Source of the DNA: CAXXHQ01 sp963665265
Lineage (GTDB): Bacteria; Planctomycetota; Planctomycetia; Pirellulales; Thermoguttaceae
Assembly: GCA_963665265.2 (NCBI GenBank)
Contig: OY762224.2
Location: forward strand, 682,001-746,000
Direction of reading: 5' to 3'
Length of the DNA stretch: 64,000 bases
The position numbers and the translations under genes are program-made. Positions 8,951-18,319 of this stretch are shown here, in pieces. Position 1 is the first letter of the stretch; each line of letters starts with the position of its first letter. The notes under the pieces are model-generated. The model did no database searches. It had not been told where the DNA came from and saw nothing but the letters and a program-made list of their open reading frames with translations.

Positions 8951-10924
8951 ATGGACGCTAAAAAGATCAATTTGCCAGCCGACGAAAGCCGTAAGTTTTG
9001 GGAATCGGTTCAATCGCGACCGGAAATCTGGCCTTTGGTGGCCGACGTCTTGCTTAAAGCCTCTCAGGCGGATCAACCAGATGCCTTCGCCGCCGCGATT
9101 TTGCCCGCCGTCTTTGCTCAGGCGGCCGGCGATTACGCCGCGATGGTCGCCGCAGCCAACGGCCGTTGGGACATCCTGGCCGATTCAGGGGCCCGCCAAA
9201 CTCCCCCACGCGAACTGTTGGCCGATACGCTCGACAGCCTCCGTCCGCAAGCCGCAGAGCAATGGGCCGCCGCCCCGTTGATTCAGCAAAACGCCTCGGC
9301 CGATATCTTGGTCGTCCATTGCCGATCGGCAGCCGACGCCAAGAAGGCGCTCGGCATCCTGCAGCCGCTTGCCGCCGTGATGGCCGAGGCCGTCGCCGCC
9401 GTTCGCGCACGACAGCGCAGCCGTCGCAAGATCCGCCGCTTGGAAGCGATTCTCGAAATCGCCAATCAATGGAATCAAACGCACGAAGTTCAACCGCTAT
9501 TGGCCCAAATGGCCGAGGCCGCAGTCAATCTGCTCGATGCCGATCGAGCGAGTATTTTTCTTTGGGATCGCCCGAATCACCTCCTCGTCGGACGCCCGGC
9601 CCTCGGCGCGCCCGGCGGCGAGCTGCGCGTGCCCGACGATCGAGGCGTCGTCGGCGAAGTGATTCAGACTGGCCAGCCTCGACGAGTTGACGCCTCGACT
9701 GAGCCGAAAGCGATCGACCGCCGCGTCGATCAACAACTCCACTACCAAACGCAAACGCTTCTTTGCGTGCCTTTGCATGGAAAGTCGGGCGAGCTGTTCG
9801 GCGCTTTCGAGTTAATCAATAAAAAGACCGGCTCCTTCACCGGCGAAGATGAAGAAGCGCTGATCGAACTCGCCGCACATGCCGGCGTGGCCATCGAGAA
9901 CGCGCAAGATCGCCAACAGCTAATATCGAATAACCGGCAAATCGCCGAGCAAGCGGCCGGTCGTGTGCGACTAATCGGCGAAAGCCCCGCCATCGACGCG
10001 CTGCGATCGATCGTTCGCCGCGTGGCCGATACCGACTTGGCCGTCATGATTTTAGGCGAAAACGGCACAGGAAAAGAAGTCGTCGCCCAGTCGATCCATT
10101 ACCTCAGTCGTCGGCGCGATCAGCCGTTTATCGCGGTCAATTGCGCCGCCATTCCCGAGTCGCTGGCCGAGAGCGAGCTATTCGGACATGAAAAAGGCGC
10201 ATTTACCGACGCCAAAGACGCGCGGCAAGGTAAATTCGAATTGGCCGCCGCCGGAACGCTCTTTCTCGACGAGATCGGCGATCTGAGCCTCGGCGGTCAA
10301 GCGAAGCTACTTCGCGTGCTCGAAGAAAAAGTCTTTGTGCGCGTTGGCGGATCGACGCCGATTCATACCGAAGCCCGCGTCGTGGCGGCGACGAATCAAA
10401 ACTTGGCCGAGATGGTGCGCGCTAAAAAATTTCGCGAAGACTTGTTCTATCGCTTGAACGTGGTCACGCTCGAATTGCCGCCGCTTCGCTCCCGTGGCGA
10501 CGACATTCTTCTATTGGCCGAGCATTTTCTGGGCGACTTCTGCCGCCGCGCGCGTCGACCGATGCCGCAGATCTCGGCCGCCGCCAAAAAACGCCTGCTC
10601 GAACACTCTTGGCCCGGCAACGTTCGAGAGTTACGAAATGTGACCGAACGGCTGGCCTACTTGACGTCGGGCGACCGGATCGAGGCCGAGGACTTTGCGT
10701 TCATCCTTGCGCCGCGAGGGCAAGCCGCGCTCGGCGCCGATTGGGACCTGCCCCTCGCCGAGGCGACGAATCGCTTTCAAACGGAATACATTCGCCGCTT
10801 CATCGAGCAGAGCAAGGGGAATATGAGCCGAGCCGCCACGCGGTTGGGGCTGCACCGCTCAAACCTCTATCGAAAAATGCGACAGCTCGGTATGGAAACC
10901 GACGAGGAAGACGCGGAGGATTAA
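8951..10924 (+). CDS. Sigma-54-dependent transcriptional activator with GAF domain
   Basis: A 657-residue enhancer-binding protein. In order: an N-terminal region about 1-150 with no recognised family, a GAF domain about 160-310 (ILEIANQWNQ, DRASIFLWDR), an AAA+ domain about 345-580 with Walker A GENGTGKE, sigma-54 contact loop GAFTDA, Walker B FLDEIGDL and the R-finger region FREDLFYRLNV, and a Fis-type helix-turn-helix at the C-terminus (NMSRAATRLGLHRSNLYRK). It would use ATP to open sigma-54 promoters in response to a small ligand bound by GAF. The loop reads GAFTDA, not the usual GAFTGA. There is no receiver domain. Start at ATG 8951 was chosen because a promoter covers the upstream TTG. 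The regulon is not evident from neighbours. Confidence 0.9.
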   Translation: MDAKKINLPADESRKFWESVQSRPEIWPLVADVLLKASQADQPDAFAAAILPAVFAQAAGDYAAMVAAANGRWDILADSGARQTPPRELLADTLDSLRPQAAEQWAAAPLIQQNASADILVVHCRSAADAKKALGILQPLAAVMAEAVAAVRARQRSRRKIRRLEAILEIANQWNQTHEVQPLLAQMAEAAVNLLDADRASIFLWDRPNHLLVGRPALGAPGGELRVPDDRGVVGEVIQTGQPRRVDASTEPKAIDRRVDQQLHYQTQTLLCVPLHGKSGELFGAFELINKKTGSFTGEDEEALIELAAHAGVAIENAQDRQQLISNNRQIAEQAAGRVRLIGESPAIDALRSIVRRVADTDLAVMILGENGTGKEVVAQSIHYLSRRRDQPFIAVNCAAIPESLAESELFGHEKGAFTDAKDARQGKFELAAAGTLFLDEIGDLSLGGQAKLLRVLEEKVFVRVGGSTPIHTEARVVAATNQNLAEMVRAKKFREDLFYRLNVVTLELPPLRSRGDDILLLAEHFLGDFCRRARRPMPQISAAAKKRLLEHSWPGNVRELRNVTERLAYLTSGDRIEAEDFAFILAPRGQAALGADWDLPLAEATNRFQTEYIRRFIEQSKGNMSRAATRLGLHRSNLYRKMRQLGMETDEEDAED

Positions 10925-11114
10925 TGGCAATCGCGGGCTAATAGCCTCTTTCTGTATGCAACTTGTTACTTTTTAATGGGTTGCGGCGTTTTTTCGCGGG
11001 GGCTTGCATCCTGCGCCGATAGTTTTAGAATGGTTTGTCTTAGCTGTTTCGCCCCTGGGCTGCTCTTATTCGAGAGCAATCCGGACGATCCAGCCGGCGG
11101 TTAGAAATAACCTC

Positions 11115-11188
11115 GCCTCCTTAGCTCAATCGGTCAGAGCATCTGACTCTTAATCAGAGGGTTCTCAGTTCGAGTCTGAGAGGAGGCA
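11115..11188 (+). tRNA. tRNA-Lys (anticodon CUU)
   Basis: A full cloverleaf can be drawn: acceptor GCCTCCT pairs with AGGAGGC, D-arm GCTC/GAGC, anticodon stem TCTGA/TCAGA around loop CTCTTAA (anticodon CTT), T stem CTCAG/CTGAG around TTCGAGT, discriminator A. CCA is not encoded. A strong terminator follows directly. Confidence 0.95.
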
Positions 11189-11191
11189 CTC

Positions 11192-11236
11192 ACGAAAGCC
11201 GTTAACCCGTAATGGGTTGCGGCTTTCGTTGTTTCT
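11192..11236 (+). terminator. Intrinsic terminator of the tRNA gene
   Basis: Stem ACGAAAGCCG at 11192-11201 pairs with its complement at 11220-11229, with an inner stem AACCCG/TGGGTT, followed by TTGTTTCTT. It begins three bases after the tRNA end. Confidence 0.8.
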
Positions 11237-11323
11237 TGAAGTTGATCTGCAGCTTCCGCTTTTAATAAGAAACCGGATGAAGGCAAGTAAAAACGGCTCT
11301 TGTCGAGGTCCCCGTAACGCCGC

Positions 11324-12124
11324 TCACTCGCGGCAACTCTTTTTCGCCGGGAATATCCATGCGGCCAGCGCAAGATCGGCGTAATAGACGAAGCCGAAGG
11401 CCCACAGCACGTCGCTCAAGAAATGCCCTCCCCCGACGATTCGCGCCGCCCCCATCAGGCATCCGTAGAATACGCCGAACGCGAAAATGCCTACCGCCAT
11501 TCTCGGCCTTGTGCGAAAGAAGATAAAAGCCGGCGTGATCAGATAGAACGCCGACGAGGCGTGCCCCGACGGAAACGATGCCCCTTCCGACTCGGCCTCC
11601 CCCATCTCGCCCACCGGTTTGAATTGCGCGATTCCGCCGAACTCGACAATCTGGCTCGGGCGCGGTCGGCCCCAGTATGGCTTAAAGATTCCGTTCACCA
11701 ATAAGCCTGGTCCGAGCGCCAACGCGAGAAAACAAAAAAAGCCGGGATCGCGTAACGGCCGTAAAGACGTCACGAAAAAACTGGCCACGAAAAAGACGAG
11801 TCCGCCGATGCCGACCGCCCAGGCCGGATAATAGCCCCAATGATACAGAGCCTTCCACGGCTGAGATTGCCGTAACGGCCAATGGGCCGGATATTGGTCC
11901 GACGAATTCGCTACGCCGTGAGGCGTTTCCGAGTAATAGCGAGCGGCCAATCGCCGATCGGCGTCCGTCATACGAATCGCCGCCGAGCCGATCAGCAAAA
12001 CCAGAAGCGGAATCCAGACCGCCGGACTTTTTATCATCCGCGCGAACCCGCAGGCAATCGGACAACCATAAGCGCCGTCGTTCGTTTCGCAACTCTTGTT
12101 GTCAGATGATTCGTCTGATGCCAT
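11324..12124 (-). CDS. PAP2-family phosphatase
   Basis: A 266-residue membrane protein with the three-part acid phosphatase signature: KPYWGRPRP (residues 148-156), PSGH (185-188) and R-x5-H-x3-D (R228, H234, D238). Members dephosphorylate phosphatidic acid, undecaprenyl pyrophosphate or similar lipid phosphates on the outer face of the membrane. Hydrophobic segments lie near residues 35-50, 102-120, 129-147, 190-204 and 210-240. The substrate cannot be told from sequence. It is divergent from the glycerate kinase gene and not in an operon. The N-terminal 25 residues are polar and Cys-containing and could be cytoplasmic. Confidence 0.85.
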   Translation of the reverse strand: MASDESSDNKSCETNDGAYGCPIACGFARMIKSPAVWIPLLVLLIGSAAIRMTDADRRLAARYYSETPHGVANSSDQYPAHWPLRQSQPWKALYHWGYYPAWAVGIGGLVFFVASFFVTSLRPLRDPGFFCFLALALGPGLLVNGIFKPYWGRPRPSQIVEFGGIAQFKPVGEMGEAESEGASFPSGHASSAFYLITPAFIFFRTRPRMAVGIFAFGVFYGCLMGAARIVGGGHFLSDVLWAFGFVYYADLALAAWIFPAKKSCRE

Positions 12125-12257
12125 GAAATGATTATCGGGCTTCCCTATCCTCTCGTGAAGTGCGATATTTGTAGCCGGTTCGCGGTTTTGTTGCTAGTGC
12201 GACTTATATCGCCTTAGATGCCGCAATCCCCCTAAATTCAAACGGCTGGACTTTTTC

Positions 12258-13634
12258 ATGGCAAAAGGCGTCGAGCAATTATCCGAAGACGCATTAGGCA
12301 TTTGGCAGGCCGGCGTTGCCGCTGTCCGCGCCGATCGCCTAATGGAGCAGGCCGTCGTTCTCGACGGCTCGGTTCTTTCCGTCGGCGAGAGCGAACTCGA
12401 TCTTCGCCGCGTTCGTCGTCTTGTCGTGGTTGGAGCGGGCAAGGCCGTGGTCGGAATGGCCGAGGCGCTCGAAAAAATCTTGGGCGACTACTGGATCAAA
12501 AAGACGAAACTTTTCGGTTGGATAAACGCCCCGGCCGATTGCGTCCGACCGCTCCGCGAAATTCACGTGCATGCCGCTCGTCCCGCAGGAGTGAACGAAC
12601 CGCGGCCGGAAGGGGTTGTCGGAACCGAGGCGATCCTGAAAATCGTCGGCGAACTGACTCCCAAAGATCTTTGCATTTGTTTGTTATCCGGCGGCGGCTC
12701 GGCGTTATTGCCCGCTCCGGTCGAAGGCGTATCGTTGGACGAAAAAATCGCGCTGACTCGATACATGAACGCCGTTGGAGCGACGGTCGAGGAGTTAAAC
12801 GCCGTGCGATCGAATTTAAGCCGAATCAAAGGGGGCGGCCTGCTCCATGCTTGTCGCGCCGGCTGTTTGGCGACGATCGTTATTTCGGACGGACCCGGCG
12901 ATCGGTTGGACGTCATCGCCTCGGGGCCGACGGTCGAACGAAAGAGTTTGGCCGGCGATGCTGCGGAAATTTTGCGGCGTTACGGCGCCGAGGAGAATAA
13001 TATCGCCCCGGCCGCGTTGGAATATCTTCGTCAACGCGCCGCGGAGGAAAAGGCCGCGAAAAAATCCTCCCGCCCGCCGCGGCAAAAGATCGAAACGATC
13101 GCCGAAGTGATCGGCAATAACGCGATGGCGGTTGACGCCGCCGGAGTCGAAGCCGTTCGTCGCGGCTATAGCTATTTAATGACGAGCGCGACGGAGCCGG
13201 AAGGACGAGTTGAAGACGTGGCTGCGGACTTGGCCGCTCGAACGTTAAAAGCCCGTGAAGGCGTGGGCCCCGATTGTATTATCAGCGGCGGAGAACCGAC
13301 GGTCGAATTGGTCGATGCCGCCCGTCGCGGACTTGGCGGTCGAAATCAACAACTCGCCTTAACCGTTTTGCGACGGTTGGAGCCGAGCGGTTTGCGAGGG
13401 ATCGCCTTCGTCAGCGGGGGAACCGACGGCGAGGACGGCCCGACCGATGCCGCAGGAGCGATCGTTCACGAACGAATCCTCGCCGCGATGAAGGAGAAAC
13501 GACTCGACGCCGAGGAGTTCCTCGCGAGCAACGACGCCTATCATTTTTTTGAATCAGTCGGCGGCCTGATTAAAACCGGCCCGACGCAAACGAACGTTTG
13601 CGACCTTCGCGTGGCCGTCGTCGAACGCTCGTAG
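12258..13634 (+). CDS. Glycerate 2-kinase (type II, MOFRL/DUF4147)
   Basis: A 458-residue protein matching the class II glycerate kinase family in length and motifs: an N-terminal DUF4147 domain with VVGAGKA, LLSGGGSALLPAP and the RSNLSRIKGGGL stretch, and a C-terminal MOFRL domain (IISGGEPTV, GLGGRNQQLAL, FVSGGTDGEDGPTDAAG). The enzyme phosphorylates D-glycerate with ATP to 2-phosphoglycerate, feeding glycolysis, usually from glyoxylate, serine or sugar-acid degradation. It acts in the cytoplasm. The ATG at 12258 gives the usual N-terminus. No linked tartronate semialdehyde reductase is present nearby; the next gene (a secreted GH2) is on the same strand 84 bases on but probably has its own start signals. 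Confidence 0.88.
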   Translation: MAKGVEQLSEDALGIWQAGVAAVRADRLMEQAVVLDGSVLSVGESELDLRRVRRLVVVGAGKAVVGMAEALEKILGDYWIKKTKLFGWINAPADCVRPLREIHVHAARPAGVNEPRPEGVVGTEAILKIVGELTPKDLCICLLSGGGSALLPAPVEGVSLDEKIALTRYMNAVGATVEELNAVRSNLSRIKGGGLLHACRAGCLATIVISDGPGDRLDVIASGPTVERKSLAGDAAEILRRYGAEENNIAPAALEYLRQRAAEEKAAKKSSRPPRQKIETIAEVIGNNAMAVDAAGVEAVRRGYSYLMTSATEPEGRVEDVAADLAARTLKAREGVGPDCIISGGEPTVELVDAARRGLGGRNQQLALTVLRRLEPSGLRGIAFVSGGTDGEDGPTDAAGAIVHERILAAMKEKRLDAEEFLASNDAYHFFESVGGLIKTGPTQTNVCDLRVAVVERS

Positions 13635-13718
13635 GCGTTCTATTTGCCGCTCGGAAAGTCTGATAAAATAACGCACGGGAATCAGCCTTGTAGCCATTTT
13701 GGAATACGGTTTAGATCT

Positions 13719-16589
13719 ATGACAAAGATTCTTCGCTTTCTCGCGTTTGTTTTCTTCTTTCTTCAATTCGGCGTTTCGCTTTATGCCGGGAACTCGCGCG
13801 AGCGGCTGTTCGATTCCGATTGGTTATTCCATAAGGGAGACTCGCCCGACGCGGAAAAACCCTCGTTTGACGATTCCCGCTGGCGCAAGCTAGACCTGCC
13901 GCACGATTGGAGCATCGAAGATTTACCGACCGAAACGACCGCCGCGCCCGAATTCGCGGCCGTCGCCGGCCAATGGCGTTTTCATCGAGGAGACGACGCA
14001 ACTTGGAAATCGCGCGAAATGGACGACGGCGGCTGGGATACGGTTACTCTGCCCGATACTTGGGAGCGTCATTCCGGCTATACGGAGAACAACGTTTTCG
14101 GATGGTTTCGTCGCCGCATCGAGATTCCGGCGGACTGCCGAGGTAAGGATTTCGACCTCCTGCTCGGCCGCATCGACGATGTGGACGAAGTTTGGCTGAA
14201 CGGAGAACGCATCGGCGGCACAGGCTCCTTTCCGCCGAATTTTCGCACCGCGTGGGAGGCAGAACGACGCTATCGAGTCCCGGCGTCGCTGGTTCGCGGC
14301 GACGGTACGGACCTGCTTGCCGTCCGCGTCTTCGACGGAAGCGGCGACGGCGGCATCTGCGCTGAAGGAAAAAAATCCGTTCGCGTCGGCCCTTTCGACT
14401 CCCGCAAAAGTGAAGGAGGGAATGCGACGGGCTACGTCCTTGGCGGCATAGGCTGGTATCGAAAACATTTTACGTTGAACGAAACCGGAAAGCGGACGGC
14501 TGTGCGTTTCGACGGCGTTTATATGAACGCCGAGATTTGGATCAACGGCCGCCGTCTCGGCGATCACCCGCATGGCTACACGAGTTTTGAGTTCGATCTA
14601 ACGCCTTATTTGAATCCGGCCGGACAGGATAATTTACTCGCGGTCCGCGTTCGCAACGAAGGAAAAAACAGTCGCTGGTATTCTGGTTCGGGCATCTATC
14701 GCCATACCTGGCTAACGGTCGTCGATTCGGTTCACGTCCCGACTTGGGGCGTGTTCGTAACGACGCCGGAGGTTTCCAAAGAAGGAGCGCTCGCGAAAAT
14801 TTCCGTCGAAGTTAGCAACGCAGGCGGAACGCAAGCGAAAGCGCTCGTCCGCGTTCGAGTGCGAGACGGTCAGAGCAAGGAAATTGGCGGTTCCGAAAAC
14901 GAAGTGCAATTGCCCGTCGGCGAAACGCGCGCGGCGGATCTGTCGGTTAAAATCCCCACGCCAATGTTGTGGTCGCCCGATTCGCCTAATCTTTACATGG
15001 CTGAAGTCGAAGTGGTCGTCGCCGGAAAAACGGTCGACGCGGTCTCTTCGCGATTCGGCGTTCGGAAAATTGAAATTGACGCGGAGCATGGTTTTCGGCT
15101 CAACGGCGAGGCGCTCAAGCTCAAAGGGGGCTGCGTCCATCACGATAACGGTCCGCTTGGCGCCGCCGCCATCGATCGCGCCGAGGAGCGCCGCGTCGAG
15201 CTGCTGAAAGCGAACGGTTTTAACGCGATTCGCACGAGCCACAATCCTCCTTCGCCCGCGTTCCTCGATGCTTGCGATCGGTTCGGCATGTTAGTGATTG
15301 ACGAAGCGTTCGACCAATGGAACGAAGCGAAGATCGGCAATACGCAAGATTATCACCGGTTTTTCAAAGACTGGTTCGATCGCGACGTCGCCTCGATGGT
15401 GCGACGCGATCGAAATCATCCGTCGGTCGTGATGTGGTCCGTCGGGAACGAGATTCCGGAGCAGTTCCGCGCCGAGTCGACCGCCAAGCGTTTGCGCGAA
15501 GCGGTTCTATCGCACGATTCCACGCGACCTGTCACGGCCGCCGTCTGTTCCGACTGGGGGAACGTCGTACGGAACTGGGATAAACTTTCCGACCCGGCGT
15601 TTTTGCATCTGGACGTGGCCGGCTACAATTACCTGCCCGAGAAATACGAATCGGACCATGCGCGTCATCCGCAACGAGTGATCGTGACGACCGAATCTTA
15701 TCCAAAGGATTTTTTCGATTACTGGTCGCTTGTCGAAAAGCATCCCTACGTGATCGGCGATTTCGTCTGGACGGCGATGGATTATTTCGGCGAAGCGGGC
15801 ATCGGACATAGCGTGTTAAGTAACGAAAAAAACGCATTCTTCATGTCCTGGCCTTGGTTTAACGCTTGGTGCGGAGATTTGGACGTGTGCGGATTCAAAA
15901 AGCCGCAGTCGCTCTACCGCGACGTCGTTTGGCGACGCAGCCCGATTGAAATGGCCGTCCATTCGCCGACGCCGAAAGGAATTCATGAAATCGTCAGCAG
16001 TTGGGGCTGGCCCGATGAATCGACGTGCTGGAACTGGCCCGGGAAAGAAGGCGCTCCGCTGCAAGTGTCAGTGTATTCACGTTGCGAACGAGTCCGGCTC
16101 GAACTTAACGGTAAAGTCATCGGCGAAAAACCCGTTTCCGCCGATACGAAACTGACGGCGAAATTCGACGTCCCTTACGCGCCGGGCGAACTCATTGCCT
16201 TCGGCTTGAACGACGGAAAAGTTGCTGCGAAGACGACGCTCAAGACCAGCGGAGCGCCGAAGAAGCTGAAATTGATCGCCGATCGGACGAGCGTCCGTGC
16301 CGATCGCAACGACCTTTCTTTCGTGACCGTCGAAGTGGTCGACGCCGAAGGGCGACGCGTGCCGAATGCCGCGGTCCCCGTTCGATTTTCCGTAAGCGGA
16401 CAAGGCGAACTCGCCGCACAGGCGAGCGGCGCTCCGAACGAGCCCGCCAGCTTCCATGCGCCGGTGAGAAAGACTTTCCAAGGCCGTTGCTTGGCCATCC
16501 TTCGCCCCGCCGGAGTCGCCGGCTCCGTCACGCTGCGGGCCGAGGCGGAGGGGCTGGAGCCGGACGCCGTGACTGTGCAAGTACGGTAA
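13719..16589 (+). CDS. Secreted GH2 glycosidase with nested domain insertion
   Basis: A 956-residue enzyme starting at ATG 13719, which exposes a clean signal peptide (MTKILRFLAFVFFFLQFGVSLYA in essence). The GH2 N-terminal sugar-binding domain is split: the LPHDWSIE motif (about 13,900) and the GIGWYRKHF motif (about 14,450) are normally close, but here about 150 residues intervene, themselves jelly-roll-like (WFRRRIEIP, DVDEVWLNGERIG). Then come the Ig-like domain, the TIM barrel with acid/base E578 in VGNE and nucleophile E659 in TTESYP, a DUF4982-like domain and a C-terminal Ig-like domain. Most likely a beta-galactosidase-type exo-enzyme acting outside the cytoplasm; the substrate could be another beta-glycoside. 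It ends convergent with the DUF1598 gene. Confidence 0.9.
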   Translation: MTKILRFLAFVFFFLQFGVSLYAGNSRERLFDSDWLFHKGDSPDAEKPSFDDSRWRKLDLPHDWSIEDLPTETTAAPEFAAVAGQWRFHRGDDATWKSREMDDGGWDTVTLPDTWERHSGYTENNVFGWFRRRIEIPADCRGKDFDLLLGRIDDVDEVWLNGERIGGTGSFPPNFRTAWEAERRYRVPASLVRGDGTDLLAVRVFDGSGDGGICAEGKKSVRVGPFDSRKSEGGNATGYVLGGIGWYRKHFTLNETGKRTAVRFDGVYMNAEIWINGRRLGDHPHGYTSFEFDLTPYLNPAGQDNLLAVRVRNEGKNSRWYSGSGIYRHTWLTVVDSVHVPTWGVFVTTPEVSKEGALAKISVEVSNAGGTQAKALVRVRVRDGQSKEIGGSENEVQLPVGETRAADLSVKIPTPMLWSPDSPNLYMAEVEVVVAGKTVDAVSSRFGVRKIEIDAEHGFRLNGEALKLKGGCVHHDNGPLGAAAIDRAEERRVELLKANGFNAIRTSHNPPSPAFLDACDRFGMLVIDEAFDQWNEAKIGNTQDYHRFFKDWFDRDVASMVRRDRNHPSVVMWSVGNEIPEQFRAESTAKRLREAVLSHDSTRPVTAAVCSDWGNVVRNWDKLSDPAFLHLDVAGYNYLPEKYESDHARHPQRVIVTTESYPKDFFDYWSLVEKHPYVIGDFVWTAMDYFGEAGIGHSVLSNEKNAFFMSWPWFNAWCGDLDVCGFKKPQSLYRDVVWRRSPIEMAVHSPTPKGIHEIVSSWGWPDESTCWNWPGKEGAPLQVSVYSRCERVRLELNGKVIGEKPVSADTKLTAKFDVPYAPGELIAFGLNDGKVAAKTTLKTSGAPKKLKLIADRTSVRADRNDLSFVTVEVVDAEGRRVPNAAVPVRFSVSGQGELAAQASGAPNEPASFHAPVRKTFQGRCLAILRPAGVAGSVTLRAEAEGLEPDAVTVQVR

Positions 16590-16625
16590 CCGGCGACGGC
16601 GAATTTGCCTTCGCGGATAGGCGCA

Positions 16626-16662
16626 AAAAAAGGACGAAGCCTTTAAGACTTCGTCCTTTGCG
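16626..16662. terminator. Bidirectional terminator between convergent genes
   Basis: An 11-bp perfect stem (AAAGGACGAAG at 16629-16639, complement at 16649-16659) with a 9-base loop, preceded on the plus strand by a run of A that becomes a T run for the minus strand. It lies between the GH2 stop and the DUF1598 stop and serves the minus-strand gene best. Confidence 0.75.
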
Positions 16663-16689
16663 TTTCACGTTTGAATTATGTAGCGAGAA

Positions 16690-18054
16690 CTAATCCCACC
16701 ACCATTGGCCGGCGGCGAGATTGATTTTCACTTCTTCGCGGACCTTCGAGACCTTGCCTTTTTCGTCGGTCAACGTCTTGCCGTTTTCCAAGGCCTTGGC
16801 CGCTTGAATATCCACGCCGCCGCCGATCGGCGTCATCAGCGTGCCGTTTTTGAATACGGCGTTCACCGCCGGTTCGACGGTCTTGGGCGCCGAGTAGGTC
16901 TCGATCGCGAATTTGCCTTCGTCGCCGAAGAGGCCGAGCTTCCAGCCGATCTTCGCAAAGTAGTTTTCTTTTTGCATGAAGGCGCAGGCGATCGTGACGT
17001 CAATCACGTTGCGAAGCTGGGCGTAGATCGGCGAACGTTCGGCCAATTCGCTGTAGCTCTTCGTGAAGCTCGTCGTAAAGGCTTGGCTCGCCTTGCCGAC
17101 CTTGCCCGAGACTTGACGGCGACCGTCCGACGAAATCATTTCATTTTCGCCGATGAGTTTGACGCCGTCGCCGACCAATTCCATCGCCTTGCCGTCGTCG
17201 CTGACGCGGACGCATTGGTATTCGGGAACGAAGTACCAACGTTGCAAAGCGCGGCGGCCGTCGGACGCCGTGGCCTTGTCAATGAAGCTGACCATGTGAA
17301 CGGGCGGTTGCTCCAAACCGATGCCGATCAATTTCATGCGGTAGTCGGCTTCGACCATGACTTGGGCGAAGTGCGTCTTGGGCGAAACGCCGCGAACGCT
17401 AACTTGGTGCATCCCTTGGGTCGTCTTCATGTTCTCGACGAGTGCGTCGGTGTTGTTCAATGCGTATTCGCCCGAGACCGTTTTTAAATACTTGTCCATC
17501 GCGGCCAAGCCTTCTTGGGTCGGGTCGATCGAGCAGCCGATCGAGTCGGTCGCTTTGCCGCCCGGCGCGAAAGCTCGCAAACCCGCGACGAGGTCTTGCA
17601 ACTGAATGACAGGGCGACCGGTCGTCACTCCGACCATGCGGCCGGCGGGATCGTTCGTCCACCCCTCGGCCGGACCGGCGACGACGACGTCTTTCGTTTC
17701 CGGATAAAGGAAGACGTAGTGAATGCGTTGCAAACCGGCAAGAGCCTTCATCTCTTCGGTCGGTACGCCGTTGTTTTCGGCGAGCGCGGCCTCGAGGCGA
17801 TTCAGTGAGATCTTACGAATTTTGTTATAGGTCGAAACCTTCGGACCAAGCTCGGCCTTTGCGGCGGCCAATCGCTCTTTGGCAAGCTGACCGTTCGAGT
17901 CGAACGTCTTCTTACGCAACACGCCGTCCGCGTCGACGACGACGCCGGCTACGGTGTCCGAAGAAGAGGACTGCGCCCAGACCGACGACGCCGAAGCGAA
18001 TACGAGAACTGCCGCAATCATTGCCGTGCGGGGACGAATAGAAATACAGCGCAT
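16690..18054 (-). CDS. DUF1598-family secreted protein
   Basis: A 454-residue protein with a signal peptide (hydrophobic AMIAAVLVFASASSVWAQ) and the DUF1598 domain, a family known mainly from Planctomycetota, over roughly residues 55-400 (NRLEAALAENNG, LQRIHYVFLYPET, GVSPKTHFAQVMVEADYRMK). Function of the family is unknown. An ATG 15 bases upstream (18069) is possible, but the 18054 ATG has GGAG nine bases before it. Monocistronic, with a terminator just after the stop. Confidence 0.8.
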   Translation of the reverse strand: MRCISIRPRTAMIAAVLVFASASSVWAQSSSSDTVAGVVVDADGVLRKKTFDSNGQLAKERLAAAKAELGPKVSTYNKIRKISLNRLEAALAENNGVPTEEMKALAGLQRIHYVFLYPETKDVVVAGPAEGWTNDPAGRMVGVTTGRPVIQLQDLVAGLRAFAPGGKATDSIGCSIDPTQEGLAAMDKYLKTVSGEYALNNTDALVENMKTTQGMHQVSVRGVSPKTHFAQVMVEADYRMKLIGIGLEQPPVHMVSFIDKATASDGRRALQRWYFVPEYQCVRVSDDGKAMELVGDGVKLIGENEMISSDGRRQVSGKVGKASQAFTTSFTKSYSELAERSPIYAQLRNVIDVTIACAFMQKENYFAKIGWKLGLFGDEGKFAIETYSAPKTVEPAVNAVFKNGTLMTPIGGGVDIQAAKALENGKTLTDEKGKVSKVREEVKINLAAGQWWWD

Positions 18055-18319
18055 GCGTCTTAACTCCATCTTCCAGAGAGTTTATTTTTTTCTCGCCAAA
18101 GGGCGCAAAACGAATACCGAAAGCCGATTGAGCCTACAGTTCGTCAACGTAAGACAACTATACCATTGATCTTAACTGGGTAAGTTGGGCAAAGCAAGCA
18201 AACGACCCCCAATTGGAAAATTCTCGGGCGTTCGTACGGAAGACGAAAATTGGCGGAAAACAGCGTAAATCGTTGCCAGGTAATGAGATATTGCTATTCT
18301 TCGCCGATTGTGGCCGTTT

